From contig CALCBC010000028.1 of the NCBI GenBank assembly GCA_937898525.1, positions 1 through 9,957 of the forward strand: 9,957 nucleotides of DNA, written 5' to 3'. Shown here piece after piece: positions 1 to 8,032 of this stretch (within the stretch, counting starts at the first letter, position 1; every line of letters starts with the position of its first letter). The notes under the pieces were generated by a model that was given only the letters and a program-made list of their open reading frames with translations, made no database searches and was not told the DNA's origin. The translations under genes and the position numbers were made by a program. This DNA comes from an uncultured Sphingomonadales bacterium (GTDB lineage Bacteria; Pseudomonadota; Alphaproteobacteria; Sphingomonadales; Sphingomonadaceae).

Positions 1-67
1 CACCGGCGCGGCCGAGCCAGGCGGGCAGGTGAAAGAGAGGGACGCTTCCGGTGGGCGCACACGACAT
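1..67 (-). CDS. Possible start of a further operon gene (truncated by window edge)
   Basis: Downstream of the Mur-ligase fusion's TAG, the minus strand has an ATG at 65-67 followed by 22 open codons to the left edge (MSCAPTGSVPLFHLPAWLGR, continuing). The same frame can start earlier, at a GTG at 113-115. Codons mostly end in G or C, as in the neighbours. There is too little sequence to recognise a family, and no clear ribosome-binding site was found. The call rests only on position, orientation and openness. Confidence 0.25.
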   Translation of the reverse strand, partial: MSCAPTGSVPLFHLPAWLGRAG

Positions 68-143
68 TCGGCGGGCCCGCCCCGAGATTTTCGCAACCCC
101 AGCCGCCGACCGCACCGGTCGCCGCTGGAGACGCCGGGTCGCA

Positions 144-3100
144 CTACTCCCGGCTATCGCGCAGCAACGCGTTCACCACCTTGCCGAGCTGCGTGCCGTG
201 CGAAGCCTTGACGAGGATTACGTCGCCCTCGCGCACCCACCGCCCCAGATCGGCCAGCAGGGCCGCAGCGTCGGGAAACCAGCACCCGTCGGTCCGGTCC
301 AGGACACGCTCGGCCACGGCTTGCATCAGTGGACCGCACAAGAGGACCCTGTCGGCCCTTGCAGCAAGGATGTCTTCGACGATGTCGAGGTGCATGGCCT
401 GCTCGCCCGGCCCGAGCTCGAGCATGTCGCCGAGGACCAGCACGCGCGAACTTTCGGGAACTGAACTCGAGGCCTGCATGGTTTGCAGGGCAGCGCGCAT
501 CGACGCCGGATTGGCGTTGTACGCATCGTCCCAGACCTCGATCGCCTTACCCTCGAACGTCGCCGTGCTGCGCTTTCCGCGCCCACTGAGCAGCTCGAAG
601 CTCTCGAGCTGGGCGGCCGCCAGACCGAGGTCGCGACCGAGGGCAGCGACCGCAGCGAGCACGCCCACGCTGTTGAGCGCCATGTGCTTGCCGGGCGCGC
701 CGAGCCTGTAGGCGACCCGTTCGCCGAAGATCCGGGCCTTCACCGCACCGCTCGCCTGATCGTACCCGACGAGCTGCACGTCGCAATCCGGCGACGTGCC
801 ATAAGGGATTACGCGCAGGTGTCGCGCGGTCGCGGCCGCATGGACGATGTCCCATTCAAGCATCTCGCGGTTCAGTACCGCGACCGAGTCCGGCCCCATG
901 CCGAGGAATATCCGGCTCTTGAGCCGCGCGATCTGTGCGGTCGACTTGTGATGGACGAGGTGGGCGGCAAGCACGTTGGTAAAGATCGCGACGTCCGGCC
1001 GCGCGAGCTCGGCGCTCTGCGCCATTCGCCCGATGCTCAGCTCGAGCACGATGTGCGGGTCACTCCAGCGCATTGACGCGAGGTTCCAGGCGACGCCGAG
1101 CGGCAGATTGGCGTTGTGGGCCGTCTGTCCGACGAGGCCGAAAGGACGCAAGGCATGGGCCGTCATCGCCACGGTCGTCGTCTTGCCGGCGCTGCCGGTC
1201 ACGGCGACGACCTTGCCTGTGAAGCGCGCGCGCGCGTAGCGTGCCATGTCCATGACGGCGCGCTCCGGAGACTCGACCCACAGCTTCGGGACGTCGAGCG
1301 GCACTTGCGCCGGGTCGCTGGCGAGAATTGCCGCCGGCCGGATCGCGCCCTTGACGAGAGCGCCGGGTGCGACGCCTTTTTCGACCCCCTGCAGGCGGAC
1401 GGCGGCAACGCGTCCGGGCAGGAAGCCTTCCGGGTGGATGAAAACGCCGGTAGAGCGCCAGCGCTCGGGCGGACGAACGCGCCATACGCCGCCCGTCGCA
1501 AGCGGGAGGTTGCGCGCGTTCCAGCCGGTTTCGTTACGCTCGCGCCATTCCACCCTTTCCGGATCGGCCGGATGGCGCTCGCCGCGCTCGAGCAGGAAGC
1601 GCCGGTAGGCGATCAGTCCCGAGAGGTAATGCTCGACATCGTCGATGCGCACCCGGAACGCGTGGTGCCGGATGAAGAAGCTGCCGACGATCTTGTCCGG
1701 GCGCGCGTAGAACATCGCGAGCTCGGGCCAGAAGTGCCCGTTGAGCAGGTAGTGGGCGCGGAAATGCAGCGCCTCGTAGAAGCTGTCCCGGTCGACCTCG
1801 CCGAGCAGGTGGCGATGCCGGGGCGAGGCCTCGATCCGCGCGAGCAGCTGTTCGGCGGACGTCATGAGCTCGAGGAGTGTCGGAAAGGTCGTGATACGCT
1901 CGAGCACGAAGTCGAGGTAGGAGCGGAAGTTGCGCAGGCCGAAGCGGAAGTAGCCCTCGCTCGGCCGGTAGAACGTCAACTCATTGACGCAGTAGCCGAG
2001 CCAGTGGTCGTGCGCCTTCCAGTGGCCTTTGCGAATGAAGTGCCGGAACGCCAGCTCGACCGCGGCGAGCCAGCGCGGCTCGCAGGTCAGGCCGTAAAGC
2101 CGCACGAGGCCGAAGGCGGCCTCTCCCTCGTAATAGATGATCCGGAACGGCTCGCTGACCTCGAGAGAAGGATAGCGCAGGACATGATCGAACGAGCCGT
2201 CCTCGGCGTGCTGCATGTGCAGGATGCCTTCGCCGAGGTGATCGAGCAGGTCGCGATGGCGCTCGGTGCCGAACACCTCCGCGTACTTGACGAGCGCGAG
2301 CAGGCACACGCCGTTCCCGCCAAGCTTGATCTCGCCGTTCGTCTCGACGAGGAAGGCCATCGCCTTGCCCGCGGCCTCGACCGGCCTGATGAGACGTTCG
2401 CACAGGTACGTCGCAGCTCGCTCGATCGCCTCGCCCAGCACCGGGTCGCGCGTGACCTCGAAAGCCTCGAGCATCGCGTACAGCGTGCTCGCGTGGCGCA
2501 GGCTGTTGTAGGTGCGGATCGGGCGGTCGAAGCACGGGTGCCAGCCATAGGCGAAGCGCCCGTCCGAGCTGACCTGACGGGCGAGATAGCGGCTGCCGGC
2601 GGCAATGAGCCCGTCGAGATCCGCGACGCCCAGCACTTCGACGCGGCGGCGCCCGGCGTTGCGCCCAGTGCCGTGCAGCTCGACCGGCGCGGCGTCCTCG
2701 TCCGCCAGGAACAGGCCCCCCGTGCGAAACACCCAGACAGCCCTCGCCGGCGAAAAGTCGACCTCGGACAGGCCGTGGCGCAAGCGCGCGTAGCGCGCGA
2801 AATTGCGCTCGTTGAGCACGGCATGGACTATCGCGTTGCCGCCATAGAGCATCGCGTTGGCGTTGAGCTCGGTCTCGAGAAAGGCGTGCCGGAACGCCCC
2901 GTCCAGCGAGATGCCACAGCGGAAATAGTTGCGCTTGGTTCGCTCGAGCGTCGAGCGCAGCTCGGCCATCGTCATCTCGGCCGCTTCCTCGACCCAATCG
3001 AGCCTGAGCCAGCGCGCGCCGGGGCAGCGCTGCGCGGCCTTGTTCGCGCACTCGGCCCACGCCGCATCGAAGCTCTCGGCGCAAGCGCTGACGGTGACTG

Positions 3101-3233
3101 CACGGTCGTGCCCGGCAGTGAGAGAGAGGAATAGCACGTAGCGCGCGGGGTCGCCGAACGGCCGAACCGTCTTGCTCGCGAACTCGCGCATCCTCGTGAT
3201 GAGCCCCGCGGCTCCCTCGCGACCGCTCCGCAT
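144..3233 (-). CDS. Fusion of an alpha/alpha-toroid (six-hairpin glycosidase-like) region to a MurF-like Mur ligase
   Basis: The product has 1029 residues, over twice the length of MurF. Residues 1-195 are unrecognised, with a charged aromatic stretch around 100-132 (KRNYFRCGISLDG, ELNANAMLYGGN). Residues about 200-550 have the repeated helix pairs of an alpha/alpha toroid, with conserved-looking FAYGWHPCFDR (227-237), TYNSLRHAS (241-249), KLGGNGVCLLAL (303-314), YYEGEAAFGLVRLYG (367-381) and RIDDVEHYLSG (529-539). Residues about 570-1029 are Mur-ligase-like: P-loop TGSAGKTTT (679-687), TNVLAAHL with a downstream KSRIF Lys (the position usually carbamylated), GKHMALNSV, DDAYNANPASM (Tyr905 to Met912) and LGDMLELG. 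These are MurF hallmarks for ATP-dependent amide-bond formation. The usual substrate-binding N-terminal domain of MurF looks divergent. Because it is fused and sits last in a secretion operon, it is unlikely to be the housekeeping MurF. The substrate is unknown. The ATG at 3231-3233 has GGAG only 2 bases upstream; Met15 (3189-3191) is an alternative start. Confidence 0.88.
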   Translation of the reverse strand: MRSGREGAAGLITRMREFASKTVRPFGDPARYVLFLSLTAGHDRAVTVSACAESFDAAWAECANKAAQRCPGARWLRLDWVEEAAEMTMAELRSTLERTKRNYFRCGISLDGAFRHAFLETELNANAMLYGGNAIVHAVLNERNFARYARLRHGLSEVDFSPARAVWVFRTGGLFLADEDAAPVELHGTGRNAGRRRVEVLGVADLDGLIAAGSRYLARQVSSDGRFAYGWHPCFDRPIRTYNSLRHASTLYAMLEAFEVTRDPVLGEAIERAATYLCERLIRPVEAAGKAMAFLVETNGEIKLGGNGVCLLALVKYAEVFGTERHRDLLDHLGEGILHMQHAEDGSFDHVLRYPSLEVSEPFRIIYYEGEAAFGLVRLYGLTCEPRWLAAVELAFRHFIRKGHWKAHDHWLGYCVNELTFYRPSEGYFRFGLRNFRSYLDFVLERITTFPTLLELMTSAEQLLARIEASPRHRHLLGEVDRDSFYEALHFRAHYLLNGHFWPELAMFYARPDKIVGSFFIRHHAFRVRIDDVEHYLSGLIAYRRFLLERGERHPADPERVEWRERNETGWNARNLPLATGGVWRVRPPERWRSTGVFIHPEGFLPGRVAAVRLQGVEKGVAPGALVKGAIRPAAILASDPAQVPLDVPKLWVESPERAVMDMARYARARFTGKVVAVTGSAGKTTTVAMTAHALRPFGLVGQTAHNANLPLGVAWNLASMRWSDPHIVLELSIGRMAQSAELARPDVAIFTNVLAAHLVHHKSTAQIARLKSRIFLGMGPDSVAVLNREMLEWDIVHAAATARHLRVIPYGTSPDCDVQLVGYDQASGAVKARIFGERVAYRLGAPGKHMALNSVGVLAAVAALGRDLGLAAAQLESFELLSGRGKRSTATFEGKAIEVWDDAYNANPASMRAALQTMQASSSVPESSRVLVLGDMLELGPGEQAMHLDIVEDILAARADRVLLCGPLMQAVAERVLDRTDGCWFPDAAALLADLGRWVREGDVILVKASHGTQLGKVVNALLRDSRE

Positions 3234-3241
3234 CGCTCCGC

Positions 3242-4435
3242 CTATCTCTCGCGCAACGCTTCGCCGGCGCGGTTGAGGGGCTTGAGCAGGTACTGCAGCA
3301 CGGACTTTTCGCCGGTGTGGATGTCGACCACGGCGATCATTCCAGGCACGATCGCGAGCCTGTTGCCACGGCCGTCCGTCAGGGCATCGGTCTCGGTGCG
3401 AACGAAAACCCGGTAGTAGTAGACCTCGGGCTGTACTTCGTCCTGGATCGTGTCGGGCGAGATGGTCGTGACCACGCCGTCGAGACCGCCATAGATCGAG
3501 TAATCGTAGGCGGTGATCTTCACCGTCGCCCGCTGCCCCGGATGGATGAAGGCGATGTCCCGCGGCGAGATACGCGCCTCGACGAGGAGCTGATCGTCGA
3601 GCGGGATGATGGTCATGACCTGCCCGCCGGGAGGCACGACGCCGCCGATCGTCGAGATGTCGACACTCTTGACGATACCGCGCACGGGCGAGCGCAAGGT
3701 CAGGTTCTCGAGAGAAAAACCGCGGCCCTTCACGACCTGCGAGAGCGATTCCATCTCCTTGCGCGCTTCGGCGAGTTCCTCTCGCGCCTGCACCATATAC
3801 TCCGAGCGAATGTCGGACTTCTTGAGCTCGAGCTCGGCCTGCTGGCGCTGCAGGCGGATAACCTCGACGTTGCTCGCCGCGCCGACCTCGAGCAGCGATT
3901 GCGCGATGCGAAGCTCGTCTCGAATGAGCGCGAGGGAATCGTCGACGAGCTCGAGCGACTCGGCGAGACTGCGTCGACGGGTCTCGTAGAGCCGCCGTTC
4001 CGTCGCGAGCAGGTCGGGATGGTCGTCGAGCTCCTTCGGGAAGACGAGCGGCTTTTGCCCGACTTCGGCCTCGAGCCGTGCGACCCTCGCGAGCGTCGCG
4101 CGGTAGCGCGCGGCGCCTTCCTCGAGATCCGAGGCCGAGCGTGTCGGATCGAGCTGGGCGAGCACCTGGCCGGGCTCGACGATGTCGTCCTGGGCGACCG
4201 CGATGCGGGACAGGATACCGCCCTCGAGCGACTGGATCGTCTGCTCGCGCATGGTCGGGACGACGCGTCCGGACCCCGTTGCAACCTCATCGAGGCGGGC
4301 AAGGTGCGCCCAAACGAGAAACGCGAGGAAGCCGGCGGCAACGATCCACACGACGCGCGAGCTGCGCTTGAGACGATCGTCATTGAGATCGCCGTAAATC
4401 CAGGCGTCGTCATGAGCGGCGCCGTGCATCGTCAT
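3242..4435 (-). CDS. HlyD/LapC-type membrane fusion protein (type I secretion adaptor)
   Basis: This is the periplasmic adaptor anchored in the inner membrane that bridges the ABC transporter and the TolC-like channel. The ATG at 4433-4435 gives 397 residues and an ATGA overlap with the transporter's stop; AGGG lies 10 bases upstream. The frame is open further upstream, but those 62 codons are Arg/Pro/Gly-rich shadow coding inside the ABC gene. Residues 1-26 are a short cytoplasmic tail, 27-46 are one transmembrane helix, and 47-98 contain the first lipoyl half-motif (QTIQSLEGGILSRIAV, GQVLAQLDP). Residues about 100-235 form a long charged coiled coil, 240-290 the second lipoyl half (LRSPVRGIVKSV), followed by a beta-barrel region. 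The last residues (VPGMIAVVDIHTGEKSVLQY, then LLKPLNRAGEALRER) are the characteristic HlyD/LapC C-terminus. An 8-base gap separates its TAG from the next gene. Confidence 0.95.
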   Translation of the reverse strand: MTMHGAAHDDAWIYGDLNDDRLKRSSRVVWIVAAGFLAFLVWAHLARLDEVATGSGRVVPTMREQTIQSLEGGILSRIAVAQDDIVEPGQVLAQLDPTRSASDLEEGAARYRATLARVARLEAEVGQKPLVFPKELDDHPDLLATERRLYETRRRSLAESLELVDDSLALIRDELRIAQSLLEVGAASNVEVIRLQRQQAELELKKSDIRSEYMVQAREELAEARKEMESLSQVVKGRGFSLENLTLRSPVRGIVKSVDISTIGGVVPPGGQVMTIIPLDDQLLVEARISPRDIAFIHPGQRATVKITAYDYSIYGGLDGVVTTISPDTIQDEVQPEVYYYRVFVRTETDALTDGRGNRLAIVPGMIAVVDIHTGEKSVLQYLLKPLNRAGEALRER

Positions 4436-6621
4436 GACCGCACGACCCTGCGCCGCGCGACCGGGCGCGCGGCTTCTCGCACCGAGGCATGCTCGGCGAG
4501 GAAGCGCGCCTTGGCCTGATCCCTGACGAGGCGGCCGGCGTCGACCACGAGCACGCGCTCCACGAGGTCGAGGATGCGCGTGCGATGGGTCGCGATCACC
4601 ACGGTGCGCCCCTCGCTCCACCGGCCGAACTGCTCGACGAAGTGGCGCTCGGTTGCCTCGTCCATCGCCGCCGTCGGCTCATCGAGGAGCACGATCGTCG
4701 GGTCGCGCAGCAGGAGGCGCGCGAGCAGCAAGGCCTGTACCTGTCCGCCCGAGAGCCCGGCGCCGCCTTCGCGGATGCGGTACTCGAGGCCGCGCTGAAG
4801 CGTTCGGATGAAGTGCTCGGCACGAACGATTCCGAGCGCGGCCATGATCTCGCTGTCGCTCGCAAGCGGCGCGCCGAGCGTGAGGTTCTCGCGGATCGTG
4901 CCGTGGAACAGACGCGCGTTGTTGCTGAGCAAGCCGATCTCGCGCCTCGCATCGGCGGGATCGACATGGGCGAGATTGAGCCCGTCGACCAGCACTTCCC
5001 CCGCGCACGGCTCGAGCAGTCCGGACAAACCCTGGAGGAGCGTCGACTTGCCCGCTCCGTTGCGCCCGAGCACGGCGACCCGCTCGCCCGGCGCGATCTG
5101 CAACGCGTCGACCGAGAGGATGATCGGGGCCTCTTCGTCACCGTGACGGAACTGGGCCCGCCGCACCGCGATCTCGCCGCGCGCTGACGGCATGCTGATG
5201 CGGCTTTCCCCTTCCGGATGGTCGACCGGGAGCTGCATGATGCGGTTGAGGCTCTGCGCGCCGAGGCGGGCCTGCTGCAGCCGGCTGAAGACCTGCGTCA
5301 GGTGCGCCATGGGCGCCAGCATGCGCGAGCCCATGACCGAGGCGCCCACGAGCACGCCTGTCGTGATGTCGCCGGAGATCACCATCGGCGCGCCGACAAG
5401 CACGGTCGTCGCGTAGACGCCCATCTGGACCTTCTGCGTCCAGGCCGTGAGGCTGTTCGACAGTCCGCGCAGCTTGAGCTGCGCCTCGGAGGCCACCGCG
5501 GTATAATGATTCCACCGCCGCTGGAAGTGCTCCTCGGCCTGCAGCGTCTTGATGTCCTCGATCCCCTGCACTGCCTCGACGAGCATGCCGTTGCGCAGCG
5601 AGGATTCGCGCATGGCCTCGGTCGCGTAGGCCCGCAGGCGCCGCTGGGCGAGGATGCCGGGGACGACGAACAGGACGAGCGCTCCGATCGGGACGAGCAC
5701 CAGCCAGCCGGCGAGAAACCAGAAGATCGCCGCGAAGAGAATGAAGAACGGTATGTCGGCGATCGCCGCGATCGTCGTCGAGCTCAGAACCTCGCGGACC
5801 TGCTCGAGATCGCGAAGCTGGGCGATGAACGACCCCGTCGACTGGGGCCTTGCCGTCCCCTTGACCCGCAGCGCGTGCCCGAAGACGAGATCGGAGATGC
5901 GTCGGTCCGCCTGCTTTCCGAGGAGGTCGATGATCGCAAGGCGCATGCGATGGAGAACGAAGCCAAGGCCCAGGGCGAGAACTACGCCCACGAACAGCAC
6001 GACTAGCGTCGGCATCGACTGCGCCGGGATCACGCGGTCATAGACCTGCATCGAGAACAGGATGCCGGCGAGCGCGAGGCTGTTGGCGACGAGCGAGGCC
6101 AGCAGCACCGGGCCGTAGGACTTCGCATCGGTCCGCAGAAGCCGCCAGAGCCAGTTGGCCTGATAAGGCTTGACGTAGGCGTCGACCCGCTCGTCGGTGA
6201 GCTGCCTCGCAGTTCGGGCGTGAACGATCCTGCGTGCCTGCGCCGTCAGCTCGGGGATCGGAACGGTGCGCTCGGCTGCCGGTGCGTCGGCCGGTGCAAC
6301 CCTTGCATCGTCACCGGCAATCGCAGTCACAACCGCGACGGCACCGTCGTCCATTTCGAGGAGCAGCGGGAGGTGAAGGCTGCTCATCCGGAAGTCGGCA
6401 GGATCGCTGAAGGCGACCCGAAGCCCCAGCCGGCGGGCCATCCCGCGGATGCGTGGCTCGAGTTCGTCCGCGTCGTCCCACTGGCCGGCAAGACGCGCCG
6501 ACTGGTCGGAGAGCGAGACCCCGTAATGGCGGGCCACGAAACGCAGCCCCGCCAGCCAGCCCTCCATGGGCATGCCCGTGTCCCGCACGGGCTCGGTGAC
6601 GCCGGGCACGGGCGCGTTCAC
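4432..6621 (-). CDS. Type I secretion ABC transporter/permease with degenerate C39-like domain (LapB/HlyB type)
   Basis: This is the inner-membrane ATPase and permease that would power adhesin export. It has 729 residues, near LapB length. Residues 1-150 resemble a C39 peptidase-like domain (FVARHYGVSL around 28-37) but contain no cysteine, so the catalytic Cys is absent. This is the protease-dead type that binds substrates rather than cleaving them. Residues about 165-450 form the transmembrane domain, with hydrophobic stretches near 170-192, 205-223, 283-300, 301-322 and 410-440. The nucleotide-binding domain has Walker A GRNGAGKST (518-526), signature LSGGQ (623-627), Walker B IVLLDEP (Asp647, Glu648) and H-loop His679. 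The Q-loop is unusual: the expected Gln-Asp before LF is Asn567-Asn568. The start is a GTG overlapping the channel gene's TGA, with GGAG 7 bases upstream. The TGA at 4432-4434 overlaps the adaptor's ATG. Confidence 0.95.
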   Translation of the reverse strand: MNAPVPGVTEPVRDTGMPMEGWLAGLRFVARHYGVSLSDQSARLAGQWDDADELEPRIRGMARRLGLRVAFSDPADFRMSSLHLPLLLEMDDGAVAVVTAIAGDDARVAPADAPAAERTVPIPELTAQARRIVHARTARQLTDERVDAYVKPYQANWLWRLLRTDAKSYGPVLLASLVANSLALAGILFSMQVYDRVIPAQSMPTLVVLFVGVVLALGLGFVLHRMRLAIIDLLGKQADRRISDLVFGHALRVKGTARPQSTGSFIAQLRDLEQVREVLSSTTIAAIADIPFFILFAAIFWFLAGWLVLVPIGALVLFVVPGILAQRRLRAYATEAMRESSLRNGMLVEAVQGIEDIKTLQAEEHFQRRWNHYTAVASEAQLKLRGLSNSLTAWTQKVQMGVYATTVLVGAPMVISGDITTGVLVGASVMGSRMLAPMAHLTQVFSRLQQARLGAQSLNRIMQLPVDHPEGESRISMPSARGEIAVRRAQFRHGDEEAPIILSVDALQIAPGERVAVLGRNGAGKSTLLQGLSGLLEPCAGEVLVDGLNLAHVDPADARREIGLLSNNARLFHGTIRENLTLGAPLASDSEIMAALGIVRAEHFIRTLQRGLEYRIREGGAGLSGGQVQALLLARLLLRDPTIVLLDEPTAAMDEATERHFVEQFGRWSEGRTVVIATHRTRILDLVERVLVVDAGRLVRDQAKARFLAEHASVREAARPVARRRVVRS

Positions 6622-7937
6622 AGCGCCACTCCGTCGACGACCATCCCCTCAAGCCCGAGCACGGCCCTCAGCCGGCCGGTCGCGTAGAGGCAATCGACGC
6701 CGAGGCGCAGGAGGTCGTATTTCGAGTTGACCAGGTCGAAGCGTATCTGGCTCAGTTCCTGCTCGGCATTGAGAAGGTCGACGAGCGTCCGGGTGCCGAG
6801 TTCGAGATACTGCAGGCTGTAGAGCTCGCGGGTCGTCCGCATGGTTGCAAAGCGCCTTTCGAGGGTGTCGCGCCGCTGCTCCAGGCTGGCGAACTGGGTG
6901 CGCGACTCCGCCACGAGGCGCGCCGCTTCGAGACGCGCGGTCTCGGCCGCCGCGCGGGCTGCGGCTCGCGCATGGTCCGCGCCACGCATGCGGGCGCCCG
7001 TGGCTCCGCCGTTGAAGAGGCTGGTCGAGACGTTGAAGCCGACGGTGTAGTCGCTGCGCGAGTCGCGGAAGGGGTCGCCGAGATCGGTCCTCGCGCCCGC
7101 GCCGAGGGTGACGGTCGGGAAACGGTCCGCCCGCTCCCGCCGAACCAGAGCATCGGCCTGCTCGAAGCGGGCCTCCGCCTCCTCCACCGCCGGGACGCTG
7201 TCCCACCCGGTCGGCTCGGCTCGGCAGGCCGTACGAAGCGCCTCCGGCAGCTGCGAGGCCACGGCCGGCGGCTCGTCGCGCCCGAGCAAGAAGGCGAGGT
7301 TGCTCTGCCAGCGATGCAGTTCGGCCTCGATCTGCTTGATCGTCGCGCGTGCGCCGTCGACGCGAGCCTCGGTCTGGAGCGCGTCGGATCGGGTAGCAGC
7401 CCCGCGGCTATGGCGTGCCTCGACGAGGCGACCGATGCTGCCGACCCCCTCAAGCTGGGCCTGGGCGGCATCGAGAAGCTCGGTTCCGCGCAGCACCTCG
7501 AGCAGCGAGTACGACGTGTCCCTGACGATAGCATCGACCGCAAGCCATACCCGCGCCTGCGTGGCGCGCACGCCGGCGCGCTCGGCCGCGAGCTCGCTCG
7601 AGAGCTTGCCGAAGTCCCAGATTCGCTGGCTGACGTCGAGATTGGCACGCGGCCTGAAGTCGCCGCGCAGCGTACTGTCATAGCCCGCTGCCACGCCGCC
7701 GGTGACTTGTGGGTAGTACCCGGCTTCGACTTCCTCCACGCGCTGTCGCTGTGCATCGAGCTGTGCGACGGCCTCGACGATCGAGGGGTGCCAGGAAACC
7801 GCTTCGCGGGCTGCGGCCCCGAGGTCAAGTGCCCCGGCCGCGTCCTGCGAGAATGCCGGCTGCGCGACGCACAGCAGCGCGCCGCCAAGGACACTGGCCA
7901 GCCACTGCCCGAAAAGCCTGCCCGGGCCGGACTTCAT
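6618..7937 (-). CDS. TolC-family outer-membrane channel of a type I secretion system (LapE/BapB-like)
   Basis: This gene encodes the outer-membrane and periplasmic tunnel subunit that would dock on the adaptor and ABC transporter encoded next, so that the adhesin passes to the cell surface in one step. From the ATG at 7935-7937 the product has 439 residues, close to the usual TolC/LapE size. It begins with a signal peptide (basic n-region, hydrophobic core around WLASVLGGALLCVAQPAFSQ). It then shows two similar halves of long Ala/Glu/Arg-rich helices broken by short beta-strand segments such as YYPQVTGGVAAGY and FPTVTLGAGARTDL, typical of outer-membrane efflux repeats. The C-terminal LGTRTLVDLLNAEQEL and SKYDLLRLG segments are family hallmarks. 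A GTG at 7998-8000 would add 21 Arg-rich residues before the signal peptide and has GAAGGG only 2 bases upstream, so the ATG is preferred, though it too lacks a good ribosome-binding site. The TGA overlaps the next start by 4 bases. Confidence 0.9.
   Translation of the reverse strand: MKSGPGRLFGQWLASVLGGALLCVAQPAFSQDAAGALDLGAAAREAVSWHPSIVEAVAQLDAQRQRVEEVEAGYYPQVTGGVAAGYDSTLRGDFRPRANLDVSQRIWDFGKLSSELAAERAGVRATQARVWLAVDAIVRDTSYSLLEVLRGTELLDAAQAQLEGVGSIGRLVEARHSRGAATRSDALQTEARVDGARATIKQIEAELHRWQSNLAFLLGRDEPPAVASQLPEALRTACRAEPTGWDSVPAVEEAEARFEQADALVRRERADRFPTVTLGAGARTDLGDPFRDSRSDYTVGFNVSTSLFNGGATGARMRGADHARAAARAAAETARLEAARLVAESRTQFASLEQRRDTLERRFATMRTTRELYSLQYLELGTRTLVDLLNAEQELSQIRFDLVNSKYDLLRLGVDCLYATGRLRAVLGLEGMVVDGVAL
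6629..6632 (-). promoter_or_regulatory. Shine-Dalgarno site for the ABC transporter GTG start
   Basis: On the minus strand GGAG lies 7 bases before the GTG at 6621-6619, inside the last codons of the channel gene. This supports the GTG start and the 4-base GTGA overlap, and suggests translational coupling. Confidence 0.6.
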
Positions 7938-7952
7938 CTGGTCCGGCCCGGG
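7921..7952 (-). promoter_or_regulatory. Strong GC-rich hairpin with the channel gene's likely ATG in its loop
   Basis: There is a perfect 11-base inverted repeat, cccgggccgga at 7921-7931 and tccggcccggg at 7942-7952, with a 10-base loop at 7932-7941. Ten of the eleven pairs are G-C. In the minus-strand transcript the loop contains the ATG at 7937-7935, which is the preferred start of the TolC-family gene. Five bases after the stem there is a run of four T, so the structure only weakly resembles an intrinsic terminator. It could lower expression of the secretion genes relative to the adhesin, either as a leaky attenuator or by hiding the start site. Confidence 0.55.
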
Positions 7953-8032
7953 TCGACATTCAGAGCAGCGACGACGTCGTCCGCGAGCAAGGATCGCCAC
8001 GTCCCTTCGCTATCCGGCGAGCGGTTCGATGG

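Noticed and set aside
70..81. 12-base perfect palindrome ggcgggcccgcc after the ligase gene
   Set aside because: It has no loop and no T-run, so it is not a terminator; such palindromes are common by chance at this GC content.
1224..1236. Alternating GC run
   Set aside because: It encodes the Arg-Ala-Arg stretch just before the P-loop region of the ligase in frame; nothing beyond codon composition supports a separate role.
1116..3134. Long plus-strand open frame (about 672 codons) opposite the ligase fusion
   Set aside because: High GC content leaves the antisense frame open. The product is Arg/Glu/Val-rich with no recognisable domain, while the minus strand encodes clear toroid and Mur motifs.
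3317..4519. Plus-strand open frame (about 400 codons) opposite the HlyD gene
   Set aside because: It is antisense to an unmistakable membrane fusion protein, and its translation has no domain pattern.
4436..4621. 62-codon N-terminal extension of the HlyD frame
   Set aside because: It lies inside the ABC transporter gene in another frame and is an Arg/Pro/Gly-rich shadow. The ATGA overlap at 4432-4435 gives a standard adaptor N-terminus with the transmembrane helix at residues 27-46.
6171..6621. Active C39 bacteriocin-type leader peptidase in the ABC transporter
   Set aside because: The first 150 residues contain no cysteine, so cleavage chemistry is not possible; it is the degenerate peptidase-like form.
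7970..7981. 12-base palindrome gacgacgtcgtc before the channel gene
   Set aside because: It could be an operator, but it lies inside the operon without promoter-like elements nearby and is within chance expectation for GC-rich DNA.
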